Assembly: GCF_009870125.1 (NCBI RefSeq)
Contig: NC_046679.1
Location: 6,076,001 to 6,140,000, forward strand
Length of the DNA stretch: 64,000 nucleotides
Source: Drosophila pseudoobscura
Taxonomy: Eukaryota > Arthropoda > Insecta > Diptera > Drosophilidae
Reading direction: 5' to 3'
This document shows, piece by piece, positions 12,788-23,358 of the stretch (positions are counted from its first letter, which is position 1; the number at the start of each line of letters is the position of its first letter). The notes under the pieces are model-generated. The model was not told the DNA's origin, did not search any database, and was given only the letters and a program-made list of their open reading frames with translations. A program made the translations under genes and the position numbers.

Positions 12788-14406
12788 ATGCGATCGCTGC
12801 CTCTGCCTCTGGATATCGTCGGGCTGGTGTCGCTGATCGTTGTCGCTATGTGGTGGCTGCAACAGGTGACTGCCACCCTACGTCAATCCCGCGAAATTAT
12901 CATAACAGATGCGGTAGGTATCCAGAGGGGAGCCTCAATCGAGGGGGGTACGGAGCGTATCGGATCTGGGGAGGCCCTGGCGCGCACAGCGGCTCGCTCG
13001 CAGAATTCCTAATTACCTGAATGTCACAACGCACGCGTCTCGTGGCCTCCAAATGTCAAGCAGTATACGAATAAATGTGCCAACATTTTGTGTGTTTCGC
13101 GTTTGTGTTTCGACTTTTGGGCTTCGCCTCGGATCGTGTGTGTTGTTTGCACAGAGTGAGACAAACTTCCTGACTCCACTCCACCACTAATGATGTGTCG
13201 TTGCAGGTGCGGCGCATACAGAACGATGGCTACAACGTCGAACGCCACACGGTGACAACAAAGGATGGCTATGTGCTGACGCTACATCGCATACCGCAGG
13301 TGGACCCCAATGATGGCACCGTGCTGCGCCGACCTGTTGTCTTCCTGCTCTCCGGCCTGTACGCCTCGTCGGATGTGTGAGTAACACCAGAAGCAGCGCT
13401 GCTTCCGCTTGCCCCAGATACGAGAACACTCGCGAACTGCATTTCCCATTTCCCTTGCAGCTGGCTGCTGAACGGACGCGAAGATTCGCTGGCCTATCTG
13501 CTGTGGCGCGCCGGCTACGATGTGTGGCTGGGCAACAATCGGGGGAACATCTACTGCCGGCATAACCTCTGGATGAACGCCACAGAGAGGGAGTTCTGGA
13601 ACTTCAGCTGGCATGAGATGAGCATCTACGACATGCCCGCCCAGGTCGACTACGTGCTGCGAGCCAGCGGTGTGGCGAGGATGCACTTCGTGGGCATCTC
13701 GCAGGGCGGCACCATCTTCCTCGTGTTCAACTCGATGATGCCTCAATACAATACGGTCTTCAAGACGGCCACCCTGCTGGCTCCGGTGGCCTATGTGAGT
13801 AATACGAAGAGCGGGCTGGCCAAGATCGTCGGACCCATACTGGGGACGCGCAACTACATATCAAAGATGCTCGAGGGCGTCGAGATGTTCTCCACGAACA
13901 AGTTCTTCAAGAAGCTCCTCTCAATGACCTGCCTGGATAACGAGAAGCCGCTGGTGTGCATCACGCGCCTCTGGCCCGCCGTTGGCTACGACACTCGGTT
14001 CCTTAACAAAACCCTTCTGCCGGATCTGATGGCCAACTTTCCCACTGGCGGATCCGTCAAGCAGCTGATGCACTACTTCCAGGGCTACGTGTCCACCAAG
14101 TTCCGGCAGTACGACTACGGCCCGGAGCGGAACTGGCTGCACTACCAGCAACTGGAGCCGCCGGAGTATGCCCTGGAGAAGGTGTCGACGCCCATAACCA
14201 TTTTCTTCTCGGAAAACGACTACATTGTCGCCCCGGCCGACATCTGGAAGCTCTTGACGCGGCTGCCCAATGTCGAGGCCGCGTACAAGGTGCCCTGGAA
14301 GCGATGGAATCATTTCGATTTCATCTGCGGCCTGGGGGTACGAGAATACATCTTCGACAACATAGTGGTATCCATGAATCGCTACGAGCACCGACGACGT
14401 CGCTAG
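12788..14406 (+). CDS. Acid-lipase-family alpha/beta hydrolase (3 coding exons)
   Basis: Coding exons 12788-12913, 13207-13376 and 13461-14406 give 413 residues, the usual size for the family. Phases fit (0, then 2), with donors GTAGGT and GTGAGT and acceptors TTGCAG. The N-terminus has a hydrophobic helix at about residues 10-24 (DIVGLVSLIVVAMWW) that may act as a signal anchor. The lipase N-terminal segment follows (DGYNVERHTVTTKDGYVL, then the RAGYDVWLGNNRGN motif). The nucleophile elbow is GISQGG. The other triad members are probably the Asp of SENDYIV and the His of WNHFDF near the C-terminus. Relatives hydrolyse acylglycerols or sterol esters in lysosomes or the gut lumen; the substrate here is inferred only. 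It lacks the intron found before the TLLP-equivalent position in the three minus-strand paralogs, so it is a more distant member. It converges with the neighbouring lipase, with only 200 bases between stops. Confidence 0.9.
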
Positions 14407-14547
14407 AGATGCCCTCGAAATGGATGGAAAGGCCAGAGAAGGGCTGCAGCCAGAACTATCAATAGTGCCAAAAAAATAACTTGTAAATTTACGAACTAGA
14501 GTCTTTGGTTGATCCGGCGATCAACTCTGAATCAACGCGTACTGATT

Positions 14548-14557
14548 AATAAATAAA
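14548..14557 (+). terminator. Poly(A) signals of the plus-strand lipase
   Basis: Overlapping AATAAA hexamers at 14548-14553 and 14552-14557, about 145 bases after the stop. They sit roughly 50 bases from the stop codon of the convergent minus-strand lipase, so the two 3' ends nearly abut or overlap. Confidence 0.7.
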
Positions 14558-14606
14558 TAATATATTTAGCTTAGAGTAGATCCCAAATCACATCGATAGC
14601 CTTCAT

Positions 14607-15851
14607 TTATTTATTTCGGTCCGTTTCGTACTTACTGATGAGCTTTACAATCGGCCTATTCAGAGTTGTACCCACAGCACGTGCAAACTGAAACTCAATG
14701 TGACTATAATACGGAATATGATGTAGTTCACATAAGGACAATTTCTCTGCCAGAAGGAGCACATTCTCTTCAGATACCACAAAGTCAGAGGAGCTGTAGT
14801 AGAGATTGATCGGAGACTTTGGCTTCACATACTTCAGGGGATAATCGGGCGGCCATGAGCTCCCATAGATAAGCCTGTTCGTCTTTTTGCCATGATCGTA
14901 CATACAGAATCTCGACGACCCTTTTAGTTGCAGGTAATGCTTCAGCTGTCTCGACGAGATCCCCGCCGGAAGGGTTTTCAGAATAAGCATTATAATAGCC
15001 TTTGAGGATTAGGTGTGCGTCATAAGTTTAGCATTTGATCAATTGATACTCACTTTGCTGATTTGATCTCCATTTATACCGTATACCATCATAAATAAGG
15101 CCGCGCAAATCGATTTCATTGGTCGGACACTGCAAAATATCGAGGCCCAACTGGGTATTCCGTGGCGGTTACTAAACCACTCTCGGTCGTCAAATGCCAG
15201 GATTACTTTTTCAACGATGCTGCCCAAACCCGTGCTCATGTTTCTAAGAAACGCGGCAGGTGCCGTCAAGTGTGATGTCTTAATTTTTTCGTTATATTCT
15301 GGCCGCATACTGAGCATCACGAGAAATTGGGTGGCCCCTTGAGAGTACCCCACATAGTGCAGAGATCTTTGGCTAGTTCTATCCAAAACGTAGTCAATGC
15401 TCGCGGGCAGGTCCCTAGTGCCCATTTCATGCCAGCTAAAATTCCAGAAACTTTTGTGCTTGGGATCCATGTATTTGTGTAGGCGAGAGTAGGTGTTTCC
15501 CCGTGAGTTTCCCAGCCACACATCGAATCCCGCATCTGCGAGCAAGTAGGGTAAGCCGTCAGAGGGTCCGATCAACAGATAGGAGTCCGAGGAGCCGCTC
15601 ATTCCATGCATCATAAAGACCACCGGCTTGGGGCTTTGTGCATTTCTTGCGTTGGGCGAATTTGGAATGTGTACTAGCTTTAGTATATAGTTATCGGTTG
15701 TTTCCACGGAGTGCTCCTCCACTGGATAATTGTAAGAAGCTAGAATTTCCGGCTAAAATTCCGATTTTAAAGAATACTTATTGAAACATCTTACTATTTC
15801 ACTCACGCCGGACGTGTACCATGAATATACCAGGAAAAGGCCTATAAACAT
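14607..15851 (-). CDS. Acid-lipase-family alpha/beta hydrolase (3 coding exons)
   Basis: Coding exons 15851-15795, 15752-15054 and 14999-14607 give 382 residues, a little short for the family. All joins are phase 0, with donors GTAAGA and GTGAGT and acceptors TTTTAG and CTCAAAG. The first exon encodes a short hydrophobic leader (MFIGLFLVYSWYTSG) consistent with secretion or lysosomal routing. The body carries NYPVEEHSVETTDNY, the DVWLGNSRGN motif and nucleophile elbow GYSQGA. Likely Asp and His partners are in SSDFVV and YSHIEF. The second intron is at the same place, 12 residues before the GIS motif, as in the two lipases to its right, showing common descent. The only AATAAA near its end overlaps the last codons and the stop. 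Confidence 0.88.
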
Positions 15852-16345
15852 TTTGTTACCGATGTAATCGATTGCTTTACTGTAACTAACAATCGATCGT
15901 AGGAATTTTCAAGCTGTTGGTTCCGCATACAACTTAAAGCCTTGCAAATTCGATTAAGCTATTACAACAATTCGCTACTGAAAATTGTATAGTTGATGCA
16001 TTGCTGAAGAGATGCAATATCTTGATCATGATGATCTTCGGCTCTGCATAGATGATTTAAATAAGGAATTCGTTGCGGAAACAAAGAGAAATTGCAATCC
16101 ACTTTCTAGGTCGTACCGGAAAGAACTACATTAATTTTAAACTTACGATCGATGATGTTATTTTCATGCAGAAAATTCAATTGTCTCCAGGTCGTATGGT
16201 GGGTCTGCTTTAGGGCCGGACAGAACAAAGCAGGATGGATGGAACTTTTCATAAAAATTACCACTGAGACTTTCGTTTTGTAAGGAGCTCTTCAGTTTAA
16301 TAGATATCGTATACGCATCTTACTGGTACTACTCTTACTTATTCA
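15852..16345. other. Spacer between two minus-strand lipases
   Basis: About 500 bases between the start of one lipase and the stop of the next. It should hold the promoter of the lipase to its left and the 3' end of the one to its right. ATCGAT-type motifs occur near 15867 and 15893. The block copied in the tandem duplication begins near 16307. Confidence 0.4.
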
Positions 16346-17654
16346 TTAGCGGTGATGCTGATTAGCTTTGCTTAAACGAGATTCAAAAGCATTGGCAATG
16401 TTAACAATATCATTGTTAACATACAACTTTAGATTATTGCCGAACACATAGTCAATGTGACCCCATTCGGACAATTGATGAGGATGTCCCCGTGCGTTGG
16501 GCAAAGAATTGATGGTCAGCAGGACATCCTCCACGGCTGACATACCATCGTTGTCGCTATAGTAAAAATCAACGGGGCTCAAAGGGTTTACTTCATTTAG
16601 CGGATAGTCTGGTGGATCTGTAGAGCCATAGATCGCGAGATTCTCTCTTTTTCCGAAGTCGTAGAGGGCGAATCGGCCGGAATCGATAAGTTGGGCATAA
16701 TGCTTAATTTGTCGAGTTGAAATACCCGCTGCAGCAGTGGCCGCAATCGCCGGCAATAGTGTCTGGGAAAGATAACTGATATGGTATCGATATGATATGA
16801 TTAGGGGATAGTGGACATCACAAACCGTATTTAAATGTTTTGAGGGACCGCCAGACATCAGAAAGGCAAAATTTCGGCATAATGTGTGTCTTATAAGAAG
16901 TACGCTGCACAGGGACGAAAATATTCTGCTCCATAATGGAGTATTATACATCAACTCCATGTCGCTCAGCTTAAGGTAAAAGTTCTTTATAATTTTGAAT
17001 AGCTTTGATGGCATATTTCCGCTGAAAGCAACCGGCCCGAGAAGATGGCTCGTCTTCACTTTGATATTATACTCAGGTCGCATCGAGAGCATCGCCAGAA
17101 AAGAAGTAGCTCCCTGCGAGTGGCCCACATAGTGGACAGCCGTTTGTCCAGTCATACTCAGTATAAAGTCGATCGTGGTGGTGGTGTCATATATTCCGAT
17201 TTCGTGCCAGTCGAACCGCCAGAAATCCTTGTTATTAGGGCTAATGGTCAGGTGCTTACGTGAATAGGAGTTCCCCCGGCTGTTGATCAGCCAAACGTCA
17301 TAGCCCTCGTCGGCCAGTAGGAATGGCAGACCTTGGTCTGGTCCGATAATCACCCAATAGTCAGAGGAGCAAGTCAGGCCATGGACGAAAAGGACGGCGG
17401 GCTTCGGTCCCGACGTGCTGGGACGGCGGGGAGAGTTCGGAATCCGATAGAGGGCAAGTATGTAACCATCTTGGGTCACCGCCGTATGCTTCTCCACGGG
17501 ATAGTTGTGCATCCTGATATAGTCGCCCTGGCAGCACAATGCAATCATAAGAATGAAATAGCCCCAAAGACACAGCACTCACCGTATCCTTCAGAGCGAC
17601 TCCCCCCAATATGTTCACCACAAGAACTATCCACCTTAAGAGGATCTGTGCCAT
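16346..17654 (-). CDS. Acid-lipase-family hydrolase, tandem copy A (3 coding exons)
   Basis: Coding exons 17654-17583, 17527-16826 and 16762-16346 give 396 residues. The first exon encodes a classical signal peptide (MAQILLRWIVLVVNILGGVA) and joins in phase 0 to GDYIRMHNYPVEKH. The second intron (16763-16825, 63 bases, donor GTTTGT, acceptor CCCAG) has no in-frame stop, so it could be misread as coding. Its removal gives HLNT-TLLPAI, which fits the family, and the paralog confirms it with a 59-base version that would break the frame. Conserved features are DVWLINSRGN, nucleophile elbow GHSQGA, an Asp in YSDNDG and a His in EWGHIDY. It is probably a secreted or lysosomal ester hydrolase. A TATA-like TATATAT lies about 60 bases upstream of the ATG. 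It is a close duplicate of the gene to its right. Confidence 0.9.
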
Positions 17655-18280
17655 TATACGATTCGATTTCGTTGGGAAATAGTTCGATACTAAATCGATG
17701 CAGCGTTAAAATATATACGGCAAACATTTAAATAGCATTCAAATCAGATGAGATTCAGGTCTTAGTCACGGTTTTTGCGGCGTTTATGTAATCTAAATTT
17801 TTAATTGCCACGTGATGTGGAGAACATTAGTCCTCGTCCTTCAAAACCATTTAATACCAAGTAACACTTGGAATATACAAATGTTTAAAGGGACATGCGA
17901 CAGGGGGGCATTCCTTATTCTGGCTTATGTGTGTTGTGTTTTTTTTTCTGATTTCAGGTGTGTAGAAGGGGGACTGGAAAATATGGAAAATAAACTTGCT
18001 CCATCCAAAAAGTATGCAACCAGTATGTATGTACACTCCCCGGCACTTGAATACGAGACACTAAATCGTACACTTCAGGCACTACTATTTCCGGCACAAG
18101 CCAAAGTAAACGGTGAACTTAATTTTCCTCAAATCTCTAATTTCAATCTCAAATTTCCGTTCTTAAAAAAATGCGACACTTGAATACGATAATCATATTG
18201 AAAAATTTTTTATTTTGGATGTATCTTCTATATATCTTGGTACTACTGGTACTACTCTTACTTATTCATTAGCAGTGATG
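17655..18280. other. Spacer between the duplicated lipases
   Basis: It contains the promoter of copy A and non-coding DNA that recurs to the right of copy B. A plus-strand open stretch at 17812-18183 is not kept in the duplicate, so I do not call it a gene. Confidence 0.6.
17711..17717 (-). promoter_or_regulatory. TATA-like box of lipase copy A
   Basis: TATATAT on the minus strand, about 57 bases upstream of the start codon, leaving room for a short 5' leader. The same motif at the same distance precedes copy B. Confidence 0.5.
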
Positions 18281-19573
18281 CTAAGAAGCTTCGTTTAAAT
18301 GAGATTCAAAAGCATTGGCAATGTTAACAATATCATTGTTAACATAAAACTTTAGATTATTGCCGAACACATAGTCAATGTGACCCCAGTCGGAAAATTG
18401 ATGACGATGTCCCCGAGCGTTGGGCAAAGAATGGATGGTCAGCAGTACATCCTCCACGGCTGCCATACCATCGTTTTCGCTATAGTAAAAATCAATGGGG
18501 CTCAAAGGGTTTACTTCATTTAGCGGATAGTCTGGTGGATCTGTGGTGCCATAGGTTGCGAGATTGTCCCTTTTTCCGAAGTCGAAGAGGGCGAATCGGC
18601 CGGAATCGATAAGTTGGACATAATGCTTAATTTGTCGAGTTGAAATACCCGCTGAAGCAGTGGCCGCCATCGCCGGCAATAGTGTCTGGGAAAGATAACT
18701 GATATGGTATGATCGATATGATATGATTAGCGGACAGCACGAACCATATTTAAATGTCTTGAAGAACCGCCGGAAATCAGAAAGGCCACATTTCGGCATA
18801 ATATGTGTCTTAGAAGGAGTACGGTGCACAGGGACGAAAATATTCGGCTCCAAAAGGGAGTATTATACTTCAACTCCATGTCGCCCAGCTGAAGGTAAAA
18901 GTTATTTATAACTTTAAATAGCTTTGATGGCATTTTTCCGCTGAAAGCAACCGGCCCGAGAAGATGGCTCGTCTTCACTTTGATATTATACTCAGGTCGC
19001 ATCGAGAGCATCGCCAGAAAAGAAGTAGCTCCCTGCGAGTGGCCCACATAGTGGACAGCCGTTTGTCCAGTCATACTCAGTATAAAGTCGATGGAGGTTG
19101 TGGTGTCATATATTCCGATTTCGTGCCAGTCGAACTGCCAGAAATCCTTGTTATTAGGGCTAATGGTCAGGTGTTTACGTGAATAGATGTTCCCCCGGCT
19201 GTTGATCAGCCAAACGTCATAGCCCTCGTCGGCCAGTAGGAATGGCAGACCTTGTTCTGGTCCGATAATCACCCAGTAGTCAGAGGAGCAAGTCATGCCA
19301 TGGACGAAAAGGACGGCGGGCTTCGGTCCCGACGTGCTGGGACGGCGAGGAGAGTTCGGAATTCGAAAGAGGCCAAGTATGTAACCATCTGGGGTCACCG
19401 CCGTATGCTTCTCCACGGGATAGTTGTGCATCCTGATATAGTCGCCCTGGCAGCACAATGCAATCATAAGAACGAAATAGCCCCAAAGACACAGCACTCA
19501 CCGTATCCTTCAGAGCGACTCCCCCCAATATGTTCACCACAAGAACTATCCACCTTAAGAGGATCTGTGCCAT
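18281..19573 (-). CDS. Acid-lipase-family hydrolase, tandem copy B (3 coding exons)
   Basis: Coding exons 19573-19502, 19446-18745 and 18685-18281 give 392 residues. The first exon is identical in protein to copy A (signal peptide, then LKDT) and joins to GDYIRMHNYPVEKH. The middle exon has exactly the same length as in copy A (702 bases). The second intron is 59 bases with the weak donor GTTCGT and acceptor CCCAG. Retaining it would shift the frame, so splicing is required and gives HLNM-TLLPAM. Catalytic features match copy A: GHSQGA elbow, Asp in YSENDG, His in DWGHIDY. The C-terminus is four residues shorter. Both copies look intact. A secreted or lysosomal lipid or sterol ester hydrolase is inferred from the family. 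Confidence 0.9.
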
Positions 19574-19629
19574 TATACGATTCGATTTCGCTGGGAAATA
19601 GTTCGATACTAAATCGATGCAGCGATAAA

Positions 19630-19636
19630 ATATATA
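19630..19636 (-). promoter_or_regulatory. TATA-like box of lipase copy B
   Basis: TATATAT on the minus strand, about 57 bases before the start codon, as in copy A. Confidence 0.5.
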
Positions 19637-19699
19637 CGAGATATTTTTTGGCATACATTTAAATAGCATTCAAATCAGATGAGATTCAGGTCTTAGTCA

Positions 19700-21010
19700 C
19701 GGTTAGATTGAATAAGCTCTCTGTAGATGACGTTTGCGGCGTTAACATAGTTAAAATTTTTAATTTCCACTTGATGCGGAGAACAATAATTCTGCGTCCT
19801 TCGAACCCATTTAATACCAAGTAACACTTGGAATGTACAAATGTTTAAAGGGACATTCGACAGGGGGGCATTCTTTACTCTGGCTGTGAGGGGATGGGAA
19901 AATATTGAAAATAAACTTGATCTGCCTATTTTCTTGGACGTTGACATGCAATGACTCCATCTTGCAAGAGGCGATACAATTACTGCACCGTCAAGTGGTC
20001 CCCGTCACATCCATCCAAAAAGTATGCAACCAGTATGTACGTACACTCCCCGACACTTGAATACGACACACTAAATCGTACACTTCAGGCACTAATATTT
20101 CCGGCACAAGCCAAAGAAAACGGTGTACCTAATTTTCCTCTATATTAGCATAAATTTAAAAAAAAAAATTGTAGTAATATTCATCAAAGTAGATTGAGGA
20201 AAATAATTTAATTGAAATAACTGAAATTTCCGTTATTCAAAAATGCGACACTTGAATACGACAATCATACGACAAGGTCGCGACCGGACATCGAAAAAAT
20301 TTTCAAAAATCAATTAGAGTGTCCTTATTATGAGAAAGAAATTTGGGTTATGGTTAGTCCTATTCAAAGGAAGGAAAATCGAAAATAAAAGCCTCGAAGG
20401 AAATACGTCCATCAATAATGAAAATAAGTTGGTAAAACTAAGTTGTCCTAAGTGATTTCATAAAGAACACGGGTCGAATTATGGCAAATAAAATTGTTTT
20501 TTTTTTGTAAAGTCGAGTTTCAAATCAGCTTGGAAAACAGAATTTTAAAGTTATTAATTGAAATAGATTATAAATAAGTCCATACTTATAGCGGATACCA
20601 GTTGACCAGCAACAATGACGTTACATTCCGTTTTATGCTTTGACTGTGTTTGTTTAAACCCAATTTTAGACACAATAGAAAAAAAGGAGTCCTTAAAATT
20701 AAACAGTCATATAGAAAATTAGTTGTTTAATCGGATAAAACTGCTCAGGGCTGAGAGTCCTTCTAGTAGTAATGTTAAACCGAATATCTGAATTGAGTAA
20801 TATGACTTCCGATCATGGATAGAGAACCATTAACCCATTGTTGACCATAACTCATAACCATAACCATAGCGCAGTTCAGTGGAAAGATATCGTAGGGTTC
20901 TTTGATGAATCGTCAAGAAGAACTTACAACCAGAACTATTTGTCGCGTTTCCCTCAAGGTGTGCACCCAAATAAATAAAAGGGGCTTACGGGGGCTAAGT
21001 TCGATTTTTC
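19700..21010. other. AT-rich intergenic spacer
   Basis: The left part is the end of the duplicated lipase unit. From about 20265 to 21010 I see only AT-rich sequence without a gene. Confidence 0.5.
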
Positions 21011-21013
21011 ATC

Positions 21014-21075
21014 GGTATATTTGCGGTATATTTTGAAAAGTAGGCGGTATATTTTTGAGGTATATTTTATCGATA
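21014..21075 (+). promoter_or_regulatory. Promoter cassette: four GGTATATTT copies and a DRE
   Basis: GGTATATTT occurs at 21014, 21025, 21046 and 21059, followed at once by TATCGATA (21068-21075), the DNA replication-related element bound by DREF. It lies about 200 bases upstream of the start codon of the polyglutamine protein gene. DRE promoters typically drive broadly expressed genes. Confidence 0.65.
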
Positions 21076-21269
21076 GGTCCAATAAGGACAACTGCTTGCA
21101 AGGACAACACAATTTTTTCTCCTTTTGTGCCTCCCAATTAGTGCCGTCTCGTCCCTATTCCAATTGGAGAACTGCTAAGAGCCGTTAGAGTCCCGATTCC
21201 AAAATGCATTGGTGGCGTCCCAGCGAATAGATGCCGCTGCAGTAGCCAGACAGTAGCCCACAGCCGAAA

Positions 21270-22328
21270 ATGAACAATTTGGTAAGTGGGTGGTAGTGGT
21301 GGTGGCCGTTTGTGTATGTGTAGGCGTGTCTGTGTGGGGTTTCATGGTGTGCGGCCTGTGTATCAATTGTTGCAGGAGCACGTCAAGCACTTCTACCCAG
21401 AAAACTATAAATTGGATCTTTCGGAGACGATGAAGGCGGCACTATCCAAGGGTCCCGGCGTCGGGGGCGTGGCCAGTGGGTCATCGCACAGCGACATGCT
21501 GCCGCAGCCGAATGCCGGACTTCCCGGCGTGGGCTATGTGACCGAGAAGCTCTACATGCTGCTGCAGCTCTATTTGCAGAACAAGGGCTGGAACCCGAGC
21601 GCCGAGCTGCTGCAGTGCTTCAGCGATCTGAAGGACAACGCCATGCTGCCCAGTGCCGCCTATCTGCAGTAAGTGTACAAATGTTGTAAGTTTATATGAA
21701 TACCCTCCACTGAATCAAGTTCGTCCTCTTCATTAATAGGGTCTTGGCCAATCGACTGACGCTAGACTCACAGGGTCGCCTGATTCTGCGCGATAATGGA
21801 AAGATTGTTCTGCCGTTTGAGCATTTCGCCAATGCGGTCATGCTAAAGCACATGTCCGGTCCCCACGGGCTTCATCTAAGTGTGGACGCCACAGTGCGGG
21901 CTGTAATCGAGTCCTACACGATTGGGCGGGATCAGTTCGGGATGGAAAAGGAGTTCATTATCGAGGTGGTCCAGTCGTGCCCCAGCCCCGCCTGCCGCTA
22001 CTACAAGAACCACATGGGCATCTCACCCATGCCATTCATGGAGCAACAGTATCCTGGCGTGAATACGCCCGACTTTTTGCAACGACTCTCCCATCTGCCG
22101 CCCAGCAGTGCAGCCGGAGGAAATGCTGCAGCTGGCTCTGCTTCCAGCGCTGCCAGCAGCACCAGCTCAAGCAATGTGGAAATGGACTTATCCAAGTCGA
22201 CGGGCTCCAAGGTGACACAGGTTCCAGTGCCGCCGCAACTCCAGCATCTGACCAAGCAGCAGCAGAACAGCATCCAGACGCAGCTCTCACAGATCAGTGC
22301 TGCCGCCGCACATCATCAACAGCAGCAA

Positions 22329-22360
<32 letters not shown>

Positions 22361-23358
22361 GCAACAACAGCAACAACAACAGCAGCAGGCCCAGGCGCAG
22401 GCCAAGCACCAGCAACAGCTTACGGCGGCTCTGATACAGCAACAAAATCGAGTGCTCGCCCAGCAGAGCCTTGAGAAGCTAAGCAATTTAAGTCCGCTGG
22501 AGAAGCAGCGTGTGTTTGCTCAACTGGATCCTAAGCACTTTGATCCCATGGCCGTGGCCGCAGCAGCAGCCAATTTACAGATCCAGGGACTAATGCAATC
22601 GCAGGCAGTGGCCGCTGCCGTGGCCGCAAATCAGCAGCCGACTCCGGCCACCAGCACATCCACGTCCGGGGGCTCCGGTGTCAGTTCACAAACCCATCAC
22701 CATCCAATGCCACCACCATCGCAGTCGCCGCACTCATCTTCATCGTCTTCCTCGCACTCGTCGCTGGATCAGCTATCACATAAGAATGCAGCAGATTCCT
22801 TGCGGTTAGTTTAGATTTTTGGCATTTATTCGTTCCTAGTGCGAGTTTTTCTCCTTGCAGCTCAAATCTTGATTCGATTGAGTCGAACAAAGATCTACTG
22901 GCCCTGCACAACGGGGCCTGGGCCACCAGTGATGCCTATCGCTTGGACCACATGGCTGTTGGCCAGGACAAGATTGTACGCATTTTTTCCGAACTTATGC
23001 GGAACATGTCTCGCATGAAGACCTACATACGTCCATCTATGTGCAAGCCCTACGGCAAGCAGAGCGAGAGTCTGCAGAAGAGTAAGTAAAGCGATAACCG
23101 GTTTATTCGTATTTGTATTCGTCTGCGATATTAGACACTGACTTTGCATTTGCAGCACTCATGGACACAATTCAGATTGTGCAAACGCTGCGCAACTGCT
23201 TGCCGGCTCCCCACATACCGGTCTCCTCCTGGAAGAGTGAGAGCGAGGGTAACTTGGGGGCAGGTGTTAGTGTCGGCGTTGGCGTCGCCGTTCCACAAGG
23301 ACTAAATTTGAGCGCCGCCTTGGGTCTGCCATCGGGCAGATTGGACAACATGCACTAG
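21270..23358 (+). CDS. Unrecognised conserved polyglutamine protein (5 coding exons)
   Basis: Coding exons 21270-21281, 21376-21668, 21740-22804, 22861-23081 and 23156-23358 give 597 residues, with matching phases at every join. The first coding exon is only 12 bases (MNNL). Residues about 75-195 form an ordered, mixed alpha/beta-looking segment (starting near YVTEKLYMLLQLYLQNKGWN and running through LPFEHFANAVML to SPACRYYKNHMG) that should be the main domain. Next come a Ser/Ala-rich linker, a pure run of 24 Gln (22317-22388), Ala-rich stretches and a Ser run. The C-terminal exons encode a second ordered region with IFSELMRNMSRMKTYIRP. Composition suggests a nuclear or regulatory protein. 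I cannot name it with confidence; membership of the DUF4745 family is a weak recollection. It lies just upstream of Hairless on the same strand. Confidence 0.85.
22317..22388 (+). repeat. CAG/CAA repeat encoding 24 glutamines
   Basis: Interrupted CAG/CAA codons within the third coding exon of the unrecognised protein. The CAA interruptions limit slippage, but length polymorphism is still likely. Confidence 0.95.

Larger units (their letters stand above)
16307..18180. repeat. Tandem duplication, left unit (lipase copy A plus flank)
   Basis: From the TACTGGTACTACTCTTACTT stretch downstream of lipase A to the GCGACACTTGAATACGA sequence near 18180, the DNA matches 18236-20265 in the same order. 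Matches include exons, introns and promoter, the AACACTTGGAAT stretch, the AAAGTATGCAACCAGTATG stretch and the CACTTCAGGCACTA stretch. Confidence 0.85.
18236..20265. repeat. Tandem duplication, right unit (lipase copy B plus flank)
   Basis: The second copy of the roughly 1.9-kb unit. Compared with the left unit it carries extra bases beyond the lipase promoter, near 19700-19740 and 19925-20010, and a divergent tail. Coding and promoter parts remain highly similar by eye, pointing to a recent duplication or ongoing gene conversion. Confidence 0.85.

Noticed and set aside
17528-17578. Unspliced upstream extension of the lipase A second exon, starting in the intron
   Set aside because: The upstream triplet is GTG inside a splice donor. 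The spliced model gives an ATG and a classical signal peptide and is repeated in copy B.
17812-18183. A 123-codon plus-strand frame in the lipase spacer
   Set aside because: The duplicated copy near 19.8-20.15 kb does not keep the frame.
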